A stretch of DNA of 64,000 bases from Ianthella basta (lineage: Eukaryota; Porifera; Demospongiae; Verongiida; Ianthellidae), in NCBI GenBank assembly GCA_964019415.1, contig OZ025878.1:7095535-7159534 (forward strand), written 5' to 3'. A model generated the notes under the pieces. It was not told the origin of the DNA and made no database searches. It worked only from the letters and a program-made list of their open reading frames with translations. How positions within the stretch are numbered: position 1 is the first letter of the stretch; each line of letters starts with the position of its first letter. Position numbers and translations under genes: made by a program. Positions 25,571 to 37,600 of this stretch are shown here, one piece after another.

Positions 25571-25699
25571 GAAGATATGTTAGCGCGAGCACCCATCACG
25601 GCTGTTTCGCACCATATAAATTGTGGCATCTTAGTTTTTGGTTTGGAAACCGGAAACACGCGGCGAGACTGAGCTCGAGGTTTAAATGGCAAAAGGGAA

Positions 25700-25965
25700 T
25701 AGGCTTTTACTCCACGGAAACTCTACCAATGCAGAAGAGACGTCGGTAAGCAGCAGAAATTACAGGTTTCCAGTGAGTCCTAGCCTTTAAAGCGTAGTTT
25801 CTACTGCTACAATGGCGAAATTACGGCCGACCCTGGCATCCTTTAATCTTCTCCTAGCGCTCTTCTGCCAGTTTTCACGCTATCGTGCTATACCTTGTAT
25901 GAAATCCCAAGGTGTCTATAACATGACGGTGAAGGGCCTGTTCTACGGCGCATCGCAGATTTTAG
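25700..25965 (+). repeat. Left copy of a 260-bp inverted repeat
   Basis: About 90 percent like 34264-34530 in reverse orientation, by eye. It contains the 55-codon ORF at 25812. The pair encloses 8.3 kb; they may be the ends of one large element or two separate insertions. Confidence 0.75.
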
Positions 25966-25979
25966 GTTACAAGTGCTAA
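25812..25979 (+). CDS. Small ORF with signal-peptide-like N-terminus (55 aa)
   Basis: The protein begins MAKLRPTLASFNLLLALFCQ, a basic start followed by a hydrophobic core as in a secretory signal. It continues through FSRYRAIPCMKSQG to a stop at 25977. A GT donor candidate at 25971 could make this a first coding exon. The other inverted copy (34325-34432) keeps the hydrophobic part with two changes. Function unknown; expression unproven. It may be a captured first exon or chance. Confidence 0.3.
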   Translation: MAKLRPTLASFNLLLALFCQFSRYRAIPCMKSQGVYNMTVKGLFYGASQILGYKC

Positions 25980-26397
25980 TACACGGAGCATCGTATTTCA
26001 CGGCCGTCACAGACATTAGCCTACGCGAATAATTAGCGTCAGCGATTATAATCGGTGTCTAGCTAGTACTACCAATAATTATTATTATAAGCTAGTGCTG
26101 ATGACAGTGGTTCTCAATGACATACATTTAGCATAGAGGAAAACAAATGCCAGGTGCTCAGCTGGGTGTACGTACACACATGCTCTTTCCAATGCGATTC
26201 CAATCCAGATTTCGAACTATTCGACTTGCACTCATTCACCGTATTACTGCACAGTACGTTTCTTTGTGAGTACAACGGTCTTTATCCCATTGAAATTGGT
26301 TAAGGTTAACCCACACTCCGCTCTCCATTTAGCCGGATAGGTGACGTTAATGTTGTACCACCTTTGACTTCAGAAAAGACTTAAGAAAGTAGATACT

Positions 26398-29300
26398 GTA
26401 GATACTGTAGATACTGTAGAAAGTAGAGAGAGTTGAGTCGAAAATGGAACAAGATGGCGGACCGGTGATCGGTGATCGGTGATTTGATCCTAATTTTCTC
26501 CTTACAAGAGACACTACACCTTACAAGAGGCACTAATGCCTTCGTGCTGTCGGTGTAATGCCAGCGGCAAGTGCATCAGTTGTAAGTGTGTCAAAGAAGG
26601 ATCGAGATGCGTAGATTGTCTACCGGGGAGATTAGGGAACTGTTCTAATCCCCCCAGATCCCATTCGATTCAATCGCCAAATGAAGAGACGAGTGTAAGG
26701 ATGGCCGTTGGCAGTATTCAGCTGAGTGATCTACCTACAAACAACGTGGAGGAGCCCAGTAGCACTGACGACGAATCAACCTGCCCCCTGCCACTGCCAG
26801 AGCCCTTCGATCTGCCTCAGTATGATCCCGCGGAAGCCCCGAATTTTGTATGGGGATCGCTGAAAGGAGAACAGTTCTGCAGAAAGATTGATGACTGCTA
26901 TGATGAAATGGTGACATGGAAACGAAACATTTTCAAGGTACCATCAGGCAAGCAGGGGCAGGCCTTTGTCAGGGAGCTTGCGAGACTCTTTAGTTCCTTT
27001 GCTGAGGCTAACTCCATGGAACGGATTGCTCTGAAAGCAGCTATGGTCCTTCCACCTTTGATACTGCAAAAGCCATCAAGTCAGTCAAAAGCAAAGGACC
27101 ATGCCCATTGTATTGAGCGAAGAATGAAGTTGTGGCTCGAGGGGGAGCTTGATAAGCTACTTGAGGAAGTCAGAGCCATACAGTCACGCCTACCTGTAAC
27201 CAGAACAGATGCCAAAAATCAACAAGCACTGCACATTTGCTGAGCTTATGATGGAGGGTAAAGTTCATGCCGCAACACATCTGTTGGACAATAGTGGTGA
27301 AGCTAGATCAAGTGAGCCACTTGGTCTTGATGAAGTTATTGACACCCCAAATGGTTCATGTACTGTCAGAGAAGCCCTGTTGCAGAAGCATCCAACAGCA
27401 CAACCATGTGAACCTTCTACCCTTCTCCCATCCACCAGTGAGACTGCGCTATTCCACCCTGTGATATTTGATGCGATAAATGCCTCCTCCATATGTGCAG
27501 CTGCCTTGAAAACCAAAGGGAGTCATGGACCCTCCGGTTTAGATGCTACAGCATGGCGCCGCATGTGTTGCTCATTTAAAGGATCATCGAAGGAGCTATG
27601 TGAAGCTTTAGCCAAGACTGCCAGAAGACTTGCCAGTGGTCCAATTGATCCCCACCCAATCCTTGCCTTCACAGCCAGTCGTCTTGTGGCACTTAACAAG
27701 TGCCCGGGAGTCCGACCGATTGGGGTTGGAGAAGTGAGCCGGAGGATCATTGGCAAGGCCATCCTCTCAGTGATCTCTGTGGATATCCAGAAGGTTGCAA
27801 GCACGTATCAGCTTTGCGCTGGGCAAAAAGGAGATTGTGAAGCAGCTGTGCATGCCATGAGAAATTTTTTCGAAAGCGAAGAAAATGAGGGGTTGCTTTT
27901 GTAGATGCCACCAATGCTTTTAACACGTTGAACCGGGAAACAGCAATGAGGAACATCCAGGTGCTATGTCCATCATTAGCCAATGTTGTGCTAAACACAT
28001 ACAGACTCCCACCCAGTGTGTATATCAATGGCGAAGCCATAGTTTCAAAGGAGGGTACTACTCAGGGAGACCCCCTGGCAATGAGTATGTATGCCATTGC
28101 AGTCTTGCCTCTGATCTTGGAGCTAGAGAACCTAGCCAAGCAACTATGGTTTGCTGATGACGCTGCTGCCGCTGGAAGACTGCGAACACTGAAGCAGTGG
28201 TGGGATATGCTAGTTGAAAGAGGGCCTAAATACGGCTACTTTGTGAATCCGTCAAAGACCTGGCTTGTGGTCAAGGAATGCCATCTTGAATCTGCCAAGG
28301 CAACTTTCAGTGGCAGTGGAGTCCATATTACAACTGATGGAAAGAGGTACCTGGGATCCTACGTCGGTCCAGATGACATGAAGGACTCATTTCTTCAAGC
28401 CAAAGTCCAGAGCTGGATATTAGAACTGGAGGAACTAACCTTAGTTGCCAACACTCAACCCCACGCCCCATTCTGTGCTTTCACTCATGGGATCGTGAAC
28501 AAATGGAGGTACCTGCTCAGGACTGCTGGACAGACTGAAGACAGTCTACAGCCATTGGAAGATGCCATAAGACACAAGTTTGCCCCTGCTGTAACAGGAC
28601 ATTCGCAGTTTAGTGAGAATGAATGACAGATACTGTCACTTCCAGCAAGAATGGGGGGCTCAGTATCTTCATCCCAAAGGAATTGGCCAAAGAGGAGTAT
28701 GTAAACTCAGTTACAGCAACAGAACCACTAGTGCGAGCTGTCTCTGAGCAAAGGAGAGAGGCAATGGACGAATGTGCAAATGAAATGACAAAAATTAGAA
28801 ACAACATCAAGAACAAGAAAAAGAAGCACATACAAGAGAGGACAGAAGCAATCCAAGACCATGCCTCAGGCAACATGAAGCTGGCAACGGATCTTGCAAA
28901 AGAAACAGGTGCCTCCAGCTAGCTTAGTGTTCTGCCCATTGATGAGTTTGTTTTTTTCTGCATAAGGGAACCTTCTGGGATGCTGTTGCCCTGAGGTACA
29001 GGTGGCAACTGCCCAATCTGCCGAAGACATGTGTGTGTGGCAAGAGTCTCACAGTCGAGCACACATTCACCTGTCCCACTGGAGGACTGCCAACAGTGCG
29101 ACACAACGATCTAAGAGACCTCACTGCAGATCTCATGACTGAAGTATGTCACAATGTGGGCACTGAGCCTGAATTGCAACCCCTGTCAGGGGAAATGTTG
29201 AATGGTCGTTCTGCTAACTATCAAGATGGAGCTAGAGTCGACATCAGGGTAGAGGGATTCTGGGTCAGGTCCCAAGATGCATTTTTCGATGTAAGGGTTT

Positions 29301-29818
29301 TTAACCCATTCGCATCCCGGAACTGCTCCCAGAGCCTCGAAGCCACCTACCAACGCCATGAGAAAGAAAAGAGAAGAAGCTATGAACAGCGCATCCGGGA
29401 AGTTGAACACGGTTCATTCACTCCTCTTGTTTTCGCAGCGACAGGAGGAATGGGGAAAGCAGCCCAGGTGACCTACAAGAGACTGGTATCATTGCTGGCA
29501 ACGAAAAGAGATCAACCATACGGCCAAACGATGAACACCATCAGGTGCATGATCAGCTTCTCCTTGCTAAAGTCCCAGATCAGATGTATTAGGGGTTCCA
29601 GATCATCCAAGGGTCATGCAATCAGGACCCCAATCAATGTGATTGCCAGTGAGGGGCGTGTCCCCTCCATCTAATTTAAACAATGAACTTTAGAGAATGA
29701 CAGATATCTAGAACTTCTATTTCCATTATCATTCTTATATTATATAATTTTTCAGGGCAGTGCGCATGTGTGCCCTATGTATTAGAATAAAAATGAGATA
29801 GTTTGCCACACGGAAAAA
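26398..29818 (+). mobile_element. LINE with restriction-like endonuclease (decayed, full length)
   Basis: A non-LTR retrotransposon of 3.4 kb flanked by a 15-bp target duplication (AAGAAAGTAGATACT, 26383-26397 and 29819-29833), with a short A-rich 3' end. From 26536 the protein starts with a Cys-rich zinc-binding motif (CCRCNASGKCISCKC). Reverse transcriptase follows at about 27500-28600, with DATNAFNTLN, EGTTQGDPLAMSMY and the FADD catalytic box. The 3' part (about 29000-29600) has a CxC...HxxxC knuckle and a PD-(D/E)XK-like endonuclease (ARVDIRV, FFDVRVF). The frame is interrupted about four times, so this copy is dead. Domain order fits the R2/CRE/NeSL-type group; the exact clade is not determined. 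Confidence 0.8.
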
Positions 29819-29833
29819 AAGAAAGTAGATACT

Positions 29834-31083
29834 TCCTGCGGAAACACGTACCGAGCTCGTGGCTCGCGAGCTGCGCCTCGTAGCGCCGTATCTTGGCCGT
29901 TTCTGGACTGATTCGGACGGGTTATGGCTCAAATTGAAGCTCTCAACAAGACACAACGAAGTTTTTCATAGACTGTGCCACAGAAGCGAATGATGGTTTA
30001 GTAGTTTCACTTGAATCTACTGTCTCTCTGCCTTGCATAGATCCTCCAAGACTTAGAGGATCTAGCTGGGCAAAAATCCACTTTTTGCAGAATCAGCATC
30101 CGTAGGAACAAGACTACTGATGCATACTGTGATGATACACCATCACAATAGATGTATATGGGGCTTGCGTACAAGAGATCCTACAAAGTTCTATTTTATA
30201 ACGTAGTACTAATTTCACAATTCATAATAATAACATTGTAGTGCATGATCTGATCTGCATGCATGCCCAACTCTACCAGCAGACTGCAGTTAAGGCTAGG
30301 GCCACTTGTAGAGTTGCAGGGTTGACCGGGTAAGAATTACAATGCAGAAAAATTAAATTGCTGGCATGCAAGGGTGTCGGGATATACCTAGCATTGGTCT
30401 GGCAGAAGTATAATAATGTGCAAAAAGTGTTGGCCTACCCCATCCTGGGAGGTGGGGGCATGCCCGCGGCATAAGTTTGGAATATTACACCTTCTGAGAA
30501 TTTTCCTCAGGCAATATTGAGGTACAAAAGAAGCTTTAGATAGCTACCAAGCATAAAATAGCTACGTATACAGGTTGGAGGTATGCGCGTAACATATATA
30601 CACCCATATACCCCCTCCCCTCCTCCCACCCACACACTCACTGCTTGTAGTAACTGAGCTAGCATCTAGAATTCAATATAGCTATTTCCATAGCTACATA
30701 AATTGCTGGAAGTAGTAGCTAGCTAACACTGTAAAAATGTGAGGCAAGCTTTCTAGGAGTTGGTTCCATTGTGGCTACAACATGTAATTGCATGGGACTC
30801 GTTGCTCTGCAAGTGGAAGCTGCATGTTATGAATACAATATAGAGTAAGCTGGTAGTGCATCCCACTAGACTGCTCAATAATTACATGCAAACGTCATAG
30901 CATTAAGCATACTGCGCATACAGTGAGTTTGCATTGAAGTGCCGGTTTACTAGTCTGTACTTGTAAAACGTCATTGTTACCTTTCAGCCAAGAAACTAAC
31001 CTACCAAGGGAGGGAGCACTGCCTAATTATATACTTATTTAGTTGTGTACTGCATGCATGGCAATAACAAACGAACTTGGAAT
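29834..31083. other. Non-coding DNA right of the LINE
   Basis: No gene is recognised. It continues the element into which the LINE inserted. A 30-bp phrase with GGAGGTATGCGCGTAACATA near 30575 also occurs at 13859 in unit 2. Confidence 0.4.
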
Positions 31084-32588
31084 CACTGCACCAGCTGCCT
31101 TAGTTACCAGAATTGTAAAAGATCTTGTTAACTTGAAATAACAGCTTACTTAACATGGTTTAACAGAGTTGTAAGTTAATTATAACAGACTTGCTTAACA
31201 CTGTTAATCCAAGTAATGAATGTATATAATCATAATTATTCATCATATCAATATTAAAATTCATTGTGCCATATACAAGCTGTACAAATGACTGATTATA
31301 CTGTGGGGTATATATTATGCACATTTGTATGCTGCTAGTACTGTTCTAGCTATGGTGTTCGTGATGGCTTGCAAGCCATTGACAGGCATGAGAACAGAAT
31401 GGAGGAAATTTTGTGTACAGTAAACTGATAGTGAAGAGGCATGACAGCAGATGGAGCCCAATTACTTTGGAATGGTTGTAAGGTAGCTATATTGCTTCTC
31501 AGGTATATATGCAGCCATAGTTGTACTGCATGTGCAGGTCCCTGCGTGCAGGTCAGTATATGTTTGGAGAAGACTATCTATGGGATTCAGATGTGCTTTG
31601 CTGCCCTTATTCATTGTGCTTGAAATAACCCCTGAGTACAGCAATAGTTACCTTCCAACCTTTCCAAACTAAGTGGGCTGTATCTGCTGTACATGCATGG
31701 CATGCCTCTTCACTATCAGTTTACTGTACACAAAATACCCTTCATTCTGTTCTCATGCCTGTCTCCTCATGCCATGTACTATGTATACTTTAAGGCATAC
31801 TTTAGAAACGCTAGCCATCTGCTGTAAGGCCTCTTCACTATCAGCTTACTGTACACAAAATGCCCTCCATTCCGTTCTCATGTCTGTAAATGGCTTGCAT
31901 GCCTCACATACACCATAGCTAGAACAGTACTAACAACATACAAATGTGCATATACCTCACAGTATATTCTCATTCAACTATATGCACACAAATGTACGTA
32001 CATACAGCAGTATAGTAGCTTAAAATCATGAGCTTGCATGTGTGTACTGACTGCAGTGCTGCATTCTACTTTAAATTTGCATTCTGTTATTCGTTCTTCT
32101 ACTCATTTTGTAGCATGCAGAAGTCAGCAATGTATATGATTTGTGTGTGCATGTACACGCAAAAGCACGTGTACACCTTCCTGAAGTCTACATGCATGCA
32201 TGCACAGGATGCATACAGGCAGCTGAATGTCTGCTGTTTGATTAATGCCTGGGAGTATGTGCAAAGCAAATTGTTTATTTATCTTGCAGCATGCAAGCCA
32301 AGATAGGAGCAATGGGCAGTCCTTCATCTTGCTCCAGGCTGAAGTGATTTCCAAAACATTAATTATGTTCCTAGCCTGAAACCTACAGTACATTTGTATC
32401 GTGAGTTTGTATATGTCACCATGAATATCAATATTGATATTATGAATATGATTATACATTCATTACTTGGATTAACAGTGTTAAGCAAGTCTGTTAACTT
32501 ACAACTCTGTTAAACCATGTTAAGTAAGCTGTTATTGCAAGTTAACAAGATCTTTTACAACTCTGCTAACTAAGGCAGTTGGTGCGGT
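31084..32588. mobile_element. Fold-back element with long inverted arms
   Basis: The arm 31084-31420 is inverted at about 31810-32588, with an extra insert of about 440 bp in the right arm. The outer tips are CACTGCACCAGCTGCC and its near complement GGCAGTTGGTGCGGTG. The centre (31440-31800) carries another inverted copy of the TCACTATCAGTTTACTGTAC segment. No transposase is seen. Confidence 0.7.
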
Positions 32589-33826
32589 GAATGGAACGAA
32601 TAGGAATCGGTTTGGGACCGCCACAGCCTAAATGTAGGACCAGTACCATAGCTTTAAACTCATTTCCACAAGCAGAAATGAGCTAGATGGCCGAACATCT
32701 ACATCATATCTACTCCTAAGGAGTTGGGCAGATAATATCCGAATGAAGCTAGTGTGTTGCAGCTCCAGCTACTAAGAAAAATGCAGTTTTCTCTTTTAAT
32801 CGGCGACACAAACTACAAGGTAAACGTTACAAACTAGCTTCAACCAGTTTTAGAAGCCTTCATCTATCTTTTACACTTGGGAACCTTCAAAAAATCACGA
32901 AGGTTGCTTCTCGTCTGTGGAAATCGCTTCGCGTGAACACGGTAGAGGGTGCCATTTTGTTCATATACGCGCCATGTTGTTCAAAGGTACGCGAGGAATT
33001 TGGAATGGGAATCGGTTTGGAATCGCTACTCTTGTACCTATACCTATAGGTACTGATCATGAGGTACCTTGCAGGCAGATGTTTGTTATATGCATGCATG
33101 CTCTTTGTTCGATGAGCTTCTTATTCATGACAACTAAATGTGTAAATATGTATCATGTCTTAAATCTGTATACAACATTTCTGAAAATAAAGTACAGAAA
33201 GATAATGGAACAAGTAATGTCAAGGGTTAGACTTCTTGCATAAAATTATCTATTAGCTGCATGATAATGACTTGGTGAGTGCCATTTCAATGCAGTTCAA
33301 TACTCTGATCCCAAGATGATATCCTGCCCGATCCCAAGATGGCCTGCAGCACAAATGAATCTGTGCAGGAAGAGTGCAGGCACATAACAATAGTAAAACA
33401 GCAACCACAGGTATCACGCGTGCATGAACAACAGACTGTGAAAATTATGGAGGTCAGCAGTAGTGGTCAGTGCTCCCACACAAGCAATTAAAATGGTTTT
33501 GAAATTACATGATGCAGTGCATACTAGCTACATATCTGAACTGCTCCTTAGGATGTCTTTTTGTGACAATAAACTTAGCACTGAGCATTCCTTGAAAGTA
33601 CCATGCACCGGGGGTGGTGGACATGTGTCAATTAACACTTACATATGCACTTTCCTAAGTATAACATAAAGAAGAGTTCACTTGACCATTAGTGTAGTGA
33701 GGAGTGATCAGTGGGTGATTGGGCGTGGGAGGGGTGTCATCTTCCAATGCAGCACACAGTAGTTTAGTGCATGTAATGAAGGCAAGCCTTATGAGATGCA
33801 CTGTACAAGTACACACGTGTATACAT
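32589..33826. other. Non-coding repeat-derived DNA
   Basis: No gene is recognised. The phrase GGAATCGGTTTGG occurs twice (about 32609 and 33009), suggesting a further small element between them. Confidence 0.35.
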
Positions 33827-33874
33827 GCAGGGGGAAGTTAACGAGCTTCGAGCGCAGTACTGACTTCAGTGGGA

Positions 33875-33912
33875 TACAAGACGTTTCGATCCGTAGATCT
33901 TCATCAGTTGTA
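33875..33912 (-). ncRNA. Hammerhead-ribozyme-like motif (left arm)
   Basis: The mirror copy of 34089-34126 on the - strand: TACAA, CTGATGA, GATC-loop-GATC, GAAAC, GTC, TTGTA. Confidence 0.5.
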
Positions 33913-34088
33913 ATACAAAACTTAGGGAAGCGCGACATTAAATAAGGGTGTGTGTGTCATTGAGTGTCAAACGTTTGGCGGGGGGTGATGTAATGGGTGC
34001 ATCTAATTAGGATCACCCCCCGCCAAACTTTTGACACTCAATGACACACACACCCTTATTTAATGTCGCGCTTCCCTAAGTTTTGTAT

Positions 34089-34126
34089 TACAACTGATGA
34101 AGATCTACGGATCGAAACGTCTTGTA
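34089..34126 (+). ncRNA. Hammerhead-ribozyme-like motif (right arm)
   Basis: Stem I TACAA (34089-34093) pairs with TTGTA (34122-34126). The core is CTGATGA (34094-34100), stem II GATC-TACG-GATC, then GAAAC and the cleavage triplet GTC (ending 34121). One extra A follows CTGATGA relative to the consensus. Helix III is minimal, as in hammerheads of Penelope-like elements, which act as dimers. Activity is unknown. Confidence 0.5.
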
Positions 34127-34263
34127 TCCCACTGAAGTCAGTACTGCGCTCGAAGCTCGTTAACTTCCCCCTGCATCGTGAACACGCAGTAATGAACCTC
34201 TACAGTATCACGTGTATACATGTAGCACTACACATAAGCGTCACATGAATTCTCTAATTATAT

Positions 34264-34530
34264 CTGTTGAGAGAGGAAAGCAAATGCGATGCGCCGTACG
34301 GAACAGGCACTTCACCGTCATGTTTTAGACACCTTGGGCTTTCATACAAGGTATAGCACGATAGCGTGAAAACTGGCAGAAGAGCGCTAGGAGAAGAATA
34401 AAGGATGCCAGGGTCAGGTGTAATTTCGCCATTGTAGTAGTAAAAACTACGCTTAAAAGGCTAGGACTCACTGGAAACCTGTAATTTCTGCTGCGTGCCG
34501 ACGTTAATCCCGCATTTCTCCAGTTTTCGT
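34264..34530 (-). repeat. Right copy of the 260-bp inverted repeat
   Basis: Reverse-oriented partner of 25700-25965. It ends about 160 bp in front of the gene 3 start codon. Confidence 0.75.
34325..34432 (-). CDS. Small signal-like ORF, inverted copy (35 aa)
   Basis: Starts MAKLHLTLASFILLLALFCQ and stops after MKAQGV. Compared with 25812-25979 it differs at few positions and is shortened by an earlier stop. The hydrophobic core is kept. Expression unproven. Confidence 0.25.
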   Translation of the reverse strand: MAKLHLTLASFILLLALFCQFSRYRAIPCMKAQGV

Positions 34531-34655
34531 GGAGAAAAAGGAAGCAGAATTTGTGTCTTCTTAGATGGATAGGATCCCAGTTCCAGTTCCCAATTGGCGG
34601 CTATGAATCTAAGTTGCCACTGCGAAACAGCCGTGTGATCACAGCATCTCGACGA

Positions 34656-34683
34656 TTACGTCACGATTACTCCCGCCCCACCC
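34656..34683 (+). promoter_or_regulatory. CRE-like site and GC box before gene 3
   Basis: TTACGTCA (CRE/ATF type) at 34656-34663 and CCCGCCCCACCC at about 34672-34683, ending 10 bp before the ATG. This differs from the CCAAT plus ETS arrangement of genes 1 and 2, so gene 3 seems to use a promoter from the inserted block. Inferred. Confidence 0.35.
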
Positions 34684-34693
34684 TTTTTGCACA

Positions 34694-37600
34694 ATGGCGA
34701 AGAAACCTGCACAGGTATCACAGTTCTCCAGTTTGCTCATCTCGGATGTGGTCTTAACCGACACCGAACTCGGTAGAGGGGCCGACGCGACTGTGTACGC
34801 CGTGGAGTGGAATGGCACTACATGTGCCGCCAAGCGCCTGCATAAGATTCTACTCGAAGACGCCTCGCCGGAAGGAGTGGATAGGCTCATCGGCAATTTT
34901 GAGCAGGAATGCTTAACGTGGTCAAAACTTAGCGATCCCGCTGTGGTTCAGTTCCTCGGTGTGTATTTTGAGCCTCGATGTCGCCTGCCGGTGCTCATCA
35001 TGGAGAAGATGGACACCAGTCTTCGGAAATACCTGGAGGGTCACAGCAAGGACGAATTTCCCCTCCATTTCAAGGCATTCGTACTTCGTCAAGTTATCCA
35101 AGCTCTTGCCTATCTCCACGAGCAGAAGCCTCCTCTTGTTCATCACGACTTGAGTCCAAACAATGTCTTGCTGGACGAGAAATCTTTCATGGCCAAAGTG
35201 ACGGACTTCGGTATGAGCCGAGCTGTTAACCCATCCATTCTCACTAGGAAATCCTCCATCAAAGGTACATTGGCATTCATGGCTCCAGAGGCTTTGCAAA
35301 ATCCTCCACGTTACAACGAGAAGTTGGACATCTTCTCCTTTGGCAACATCATCCTCTCCATTCTCACCCATGAGTGGCCCGAACCAGACCCTCCCACATT
35401 TCTCAAGGGAAGCAAGATTGTTGGCCGGAGTGAGCTCCAGCGACGTGAGCGGTATTGTGAGTTGTTCACTGCAGAAGAGAAGAAACTGTATTCCCCCATT
35501 GTCCAACGGTGTTTACAGAATGCACCAGACAAGCGTCCATCCAGTGCAGTGCTACTGCAGGAGCTACAGTACATTAAGGAATCCCTTACTCCTGTTGTAC
35601 AAACTTCCCAAGCAGAAGATGAAGTGCAGCAGAAGACCACAGAAACAGGCGTGGTGAAGTTCTTCAAAGATTTGACCAAGAGACGCTCACAGATATATAT
35701 TGTAGATGCCCGTTCAGAAGGTACGTACCTTACTGTTGCAATTGGGATGTTGGTAAGGTGTGCATGACATTATCTGGATAGTACCAGTAGGGTTATTGTT
35801 TAACCAGTGCCTTATCTGTAGATTTTATGGCACACACATAATACATGGTAGATAATACCAACAACAGAAAGGAACCAGAAACTTATAGGGAAAATTCCAG
35901 GTTTGTAACTTATTCTGAAACATGATGTCGATTTGCATCACCAAATGGCCGCCTATAATGTTTTAAACACAATTGCAATGTGAACGTGCATTTGGAAGCA
36001 GACATCATGGACAAATGCTGTAGAGGTGAATGCGGGATGTCTTTATTCTTTAGTGAGTGAGTAGTATAATTATGTAAAAGGTCTTTAGCTGCACTATAGC
36101 TTATCCTCTAGTATAGCTTTGTATAATTATGCAGACCTTCTCTTTTATTTTGGCTTATTTGGGGCACCGAAGGCGCCCCTACTGTATGTCCGAATAGAGG
36201 CCCGGGCCTCTATTTCTTTCAAGGGGTTTTTGACCCGGCCTCTATTCGAGCCTGGCTTCTATTTGAGCCCAGCCTCTATTAAAATTGATTCCTGGCCATA
36301 TTTCCTATAATTGTAAAATCTCTAATAAGATATGGCTGTCGCCGATCTGCAGACGCTGAGAAGGCATGAGTTCTCAGAAGTCACCGAGCTCACACTTCGG
36401 TCTCGTTCAACGACTTCCATCTCCCTCACATCGGCTTCTTTCGCAGCTCCACTACGTTTGCTCCATAGCTACCTTTAGCTGCAGGAAGAATTAGCTATGC
36501 AGTGCACTTCTCTACAGACTTGGACATCTCTACTGCAGCAGGAACTTCAGTAGGTCACCACGCGTTGCACTGAATTCGATTTGTACCTAAAGTGTGCACC
36601 TCAGATGCTGAAGAGTGCCAGTATGCGAATTCCAGACCTGGCTTCAATTCAGACCCAGCCTCTATTAACGAATCGCTGCTCGGACCCCCGGCTTCTATTC
36701 AAGCCCGGCCTCTATACAAACATATATGATATATTGTTTTCATTAGGTATTCGTATGGCTTCATGTTTGTATTGTATAATTTCTGTCATTGCAATTAAAT
36801 GGTGGCGCTCACGTCGTTCTTTACATAGTTTAAAATCATCCCTAATGGTTTTTCACTGTCTCGGAATTAAAAGAAATGTGTTCATAAACACATGTAAATA
36901 GAGTGATACTAATAAAAGCCTAACAAAGGACTCTTCTGTGAGATACAGCTCCAATTATCACAGATGGACATTGTAAAATGGCCACGCCCGATGCTCTGTG
37001 TTTGCTAGGCTCAAACTCCTCTTTCTTCATATTTCGCCGTGTATCCAGAGAACGCAAAGTGTTTCTAGAACAGCTTTAAGTGAAAGCATTGCAGTAGAAA
37101 GGTTACCTAACTATTCTCCTGTGAGGTACAGCCCAAATACAACTGAGGTTGAACAGTTGACAGAGACAATAATAACAGAGACAAGCGAATCATGGCATTA
37201 CCACTTAGGGTAGCCTTTTTAGCCAGCACACTCCTCCTCCAGGCACAAAGTAACATGTACATACTCATTCAGAATGTTATGTAGATCAAAAGCATTCAGC
37301 AAAGCATTCTATTGCATCTAGATGTGTCTTTCAGGCCATCAGCAATTAGTGCTGCATCCCCAACTATCTGCACTATTGAACTTGGGAGTTCCTAGCAAGT
37401 AGTTTGAGTTAAAGGGTGCCCCAGAGCCCCACAAGTTTTTTATCTTGAAATACTTGTTGTTACTACTGTATTTAAAAGATGGTTTCCTGAATCCGCTGGA
37501 AATCCCCTCGCTATACCCCTTAGAAACAGGCTGCTAAGTGGAATAAAGTTCTTTATTCATCTCCATCCAGCCGAGGACACCCGTACAACAGTGACAGAGA

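Larger units (their letters stand above)
33827..34174. mobile_element. 348-bp palindrome carrying hammerhead motifs in both arms
   Basis: Arms of about 150 bp from TGCAGGGGGAAGTTAACGAG to its complement, with a centre around CATCTAATTAGGATC. Each arm contains one hammerhead-like core, on opposite strands. A transcript of either strand would fold into one long hairpin. Confidence 0.8.
25222..34690. other. Nested repeat block interrupting the gene array
   Basis: About 9.5 kb without similarity to units 1 and 2. It is bounded on the left by the broken unit 3 and on the right by the kinase exon of gene 3. It contains the LINE 26398-29818, the fold-back element 31084-32588, inverted repeats 25700-25965 and 34264-34530, palindromes, and hammerhead-like motifs. 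The LINE is nested inside an older insert, shown by its own target duplication. Confidence 0.6.
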
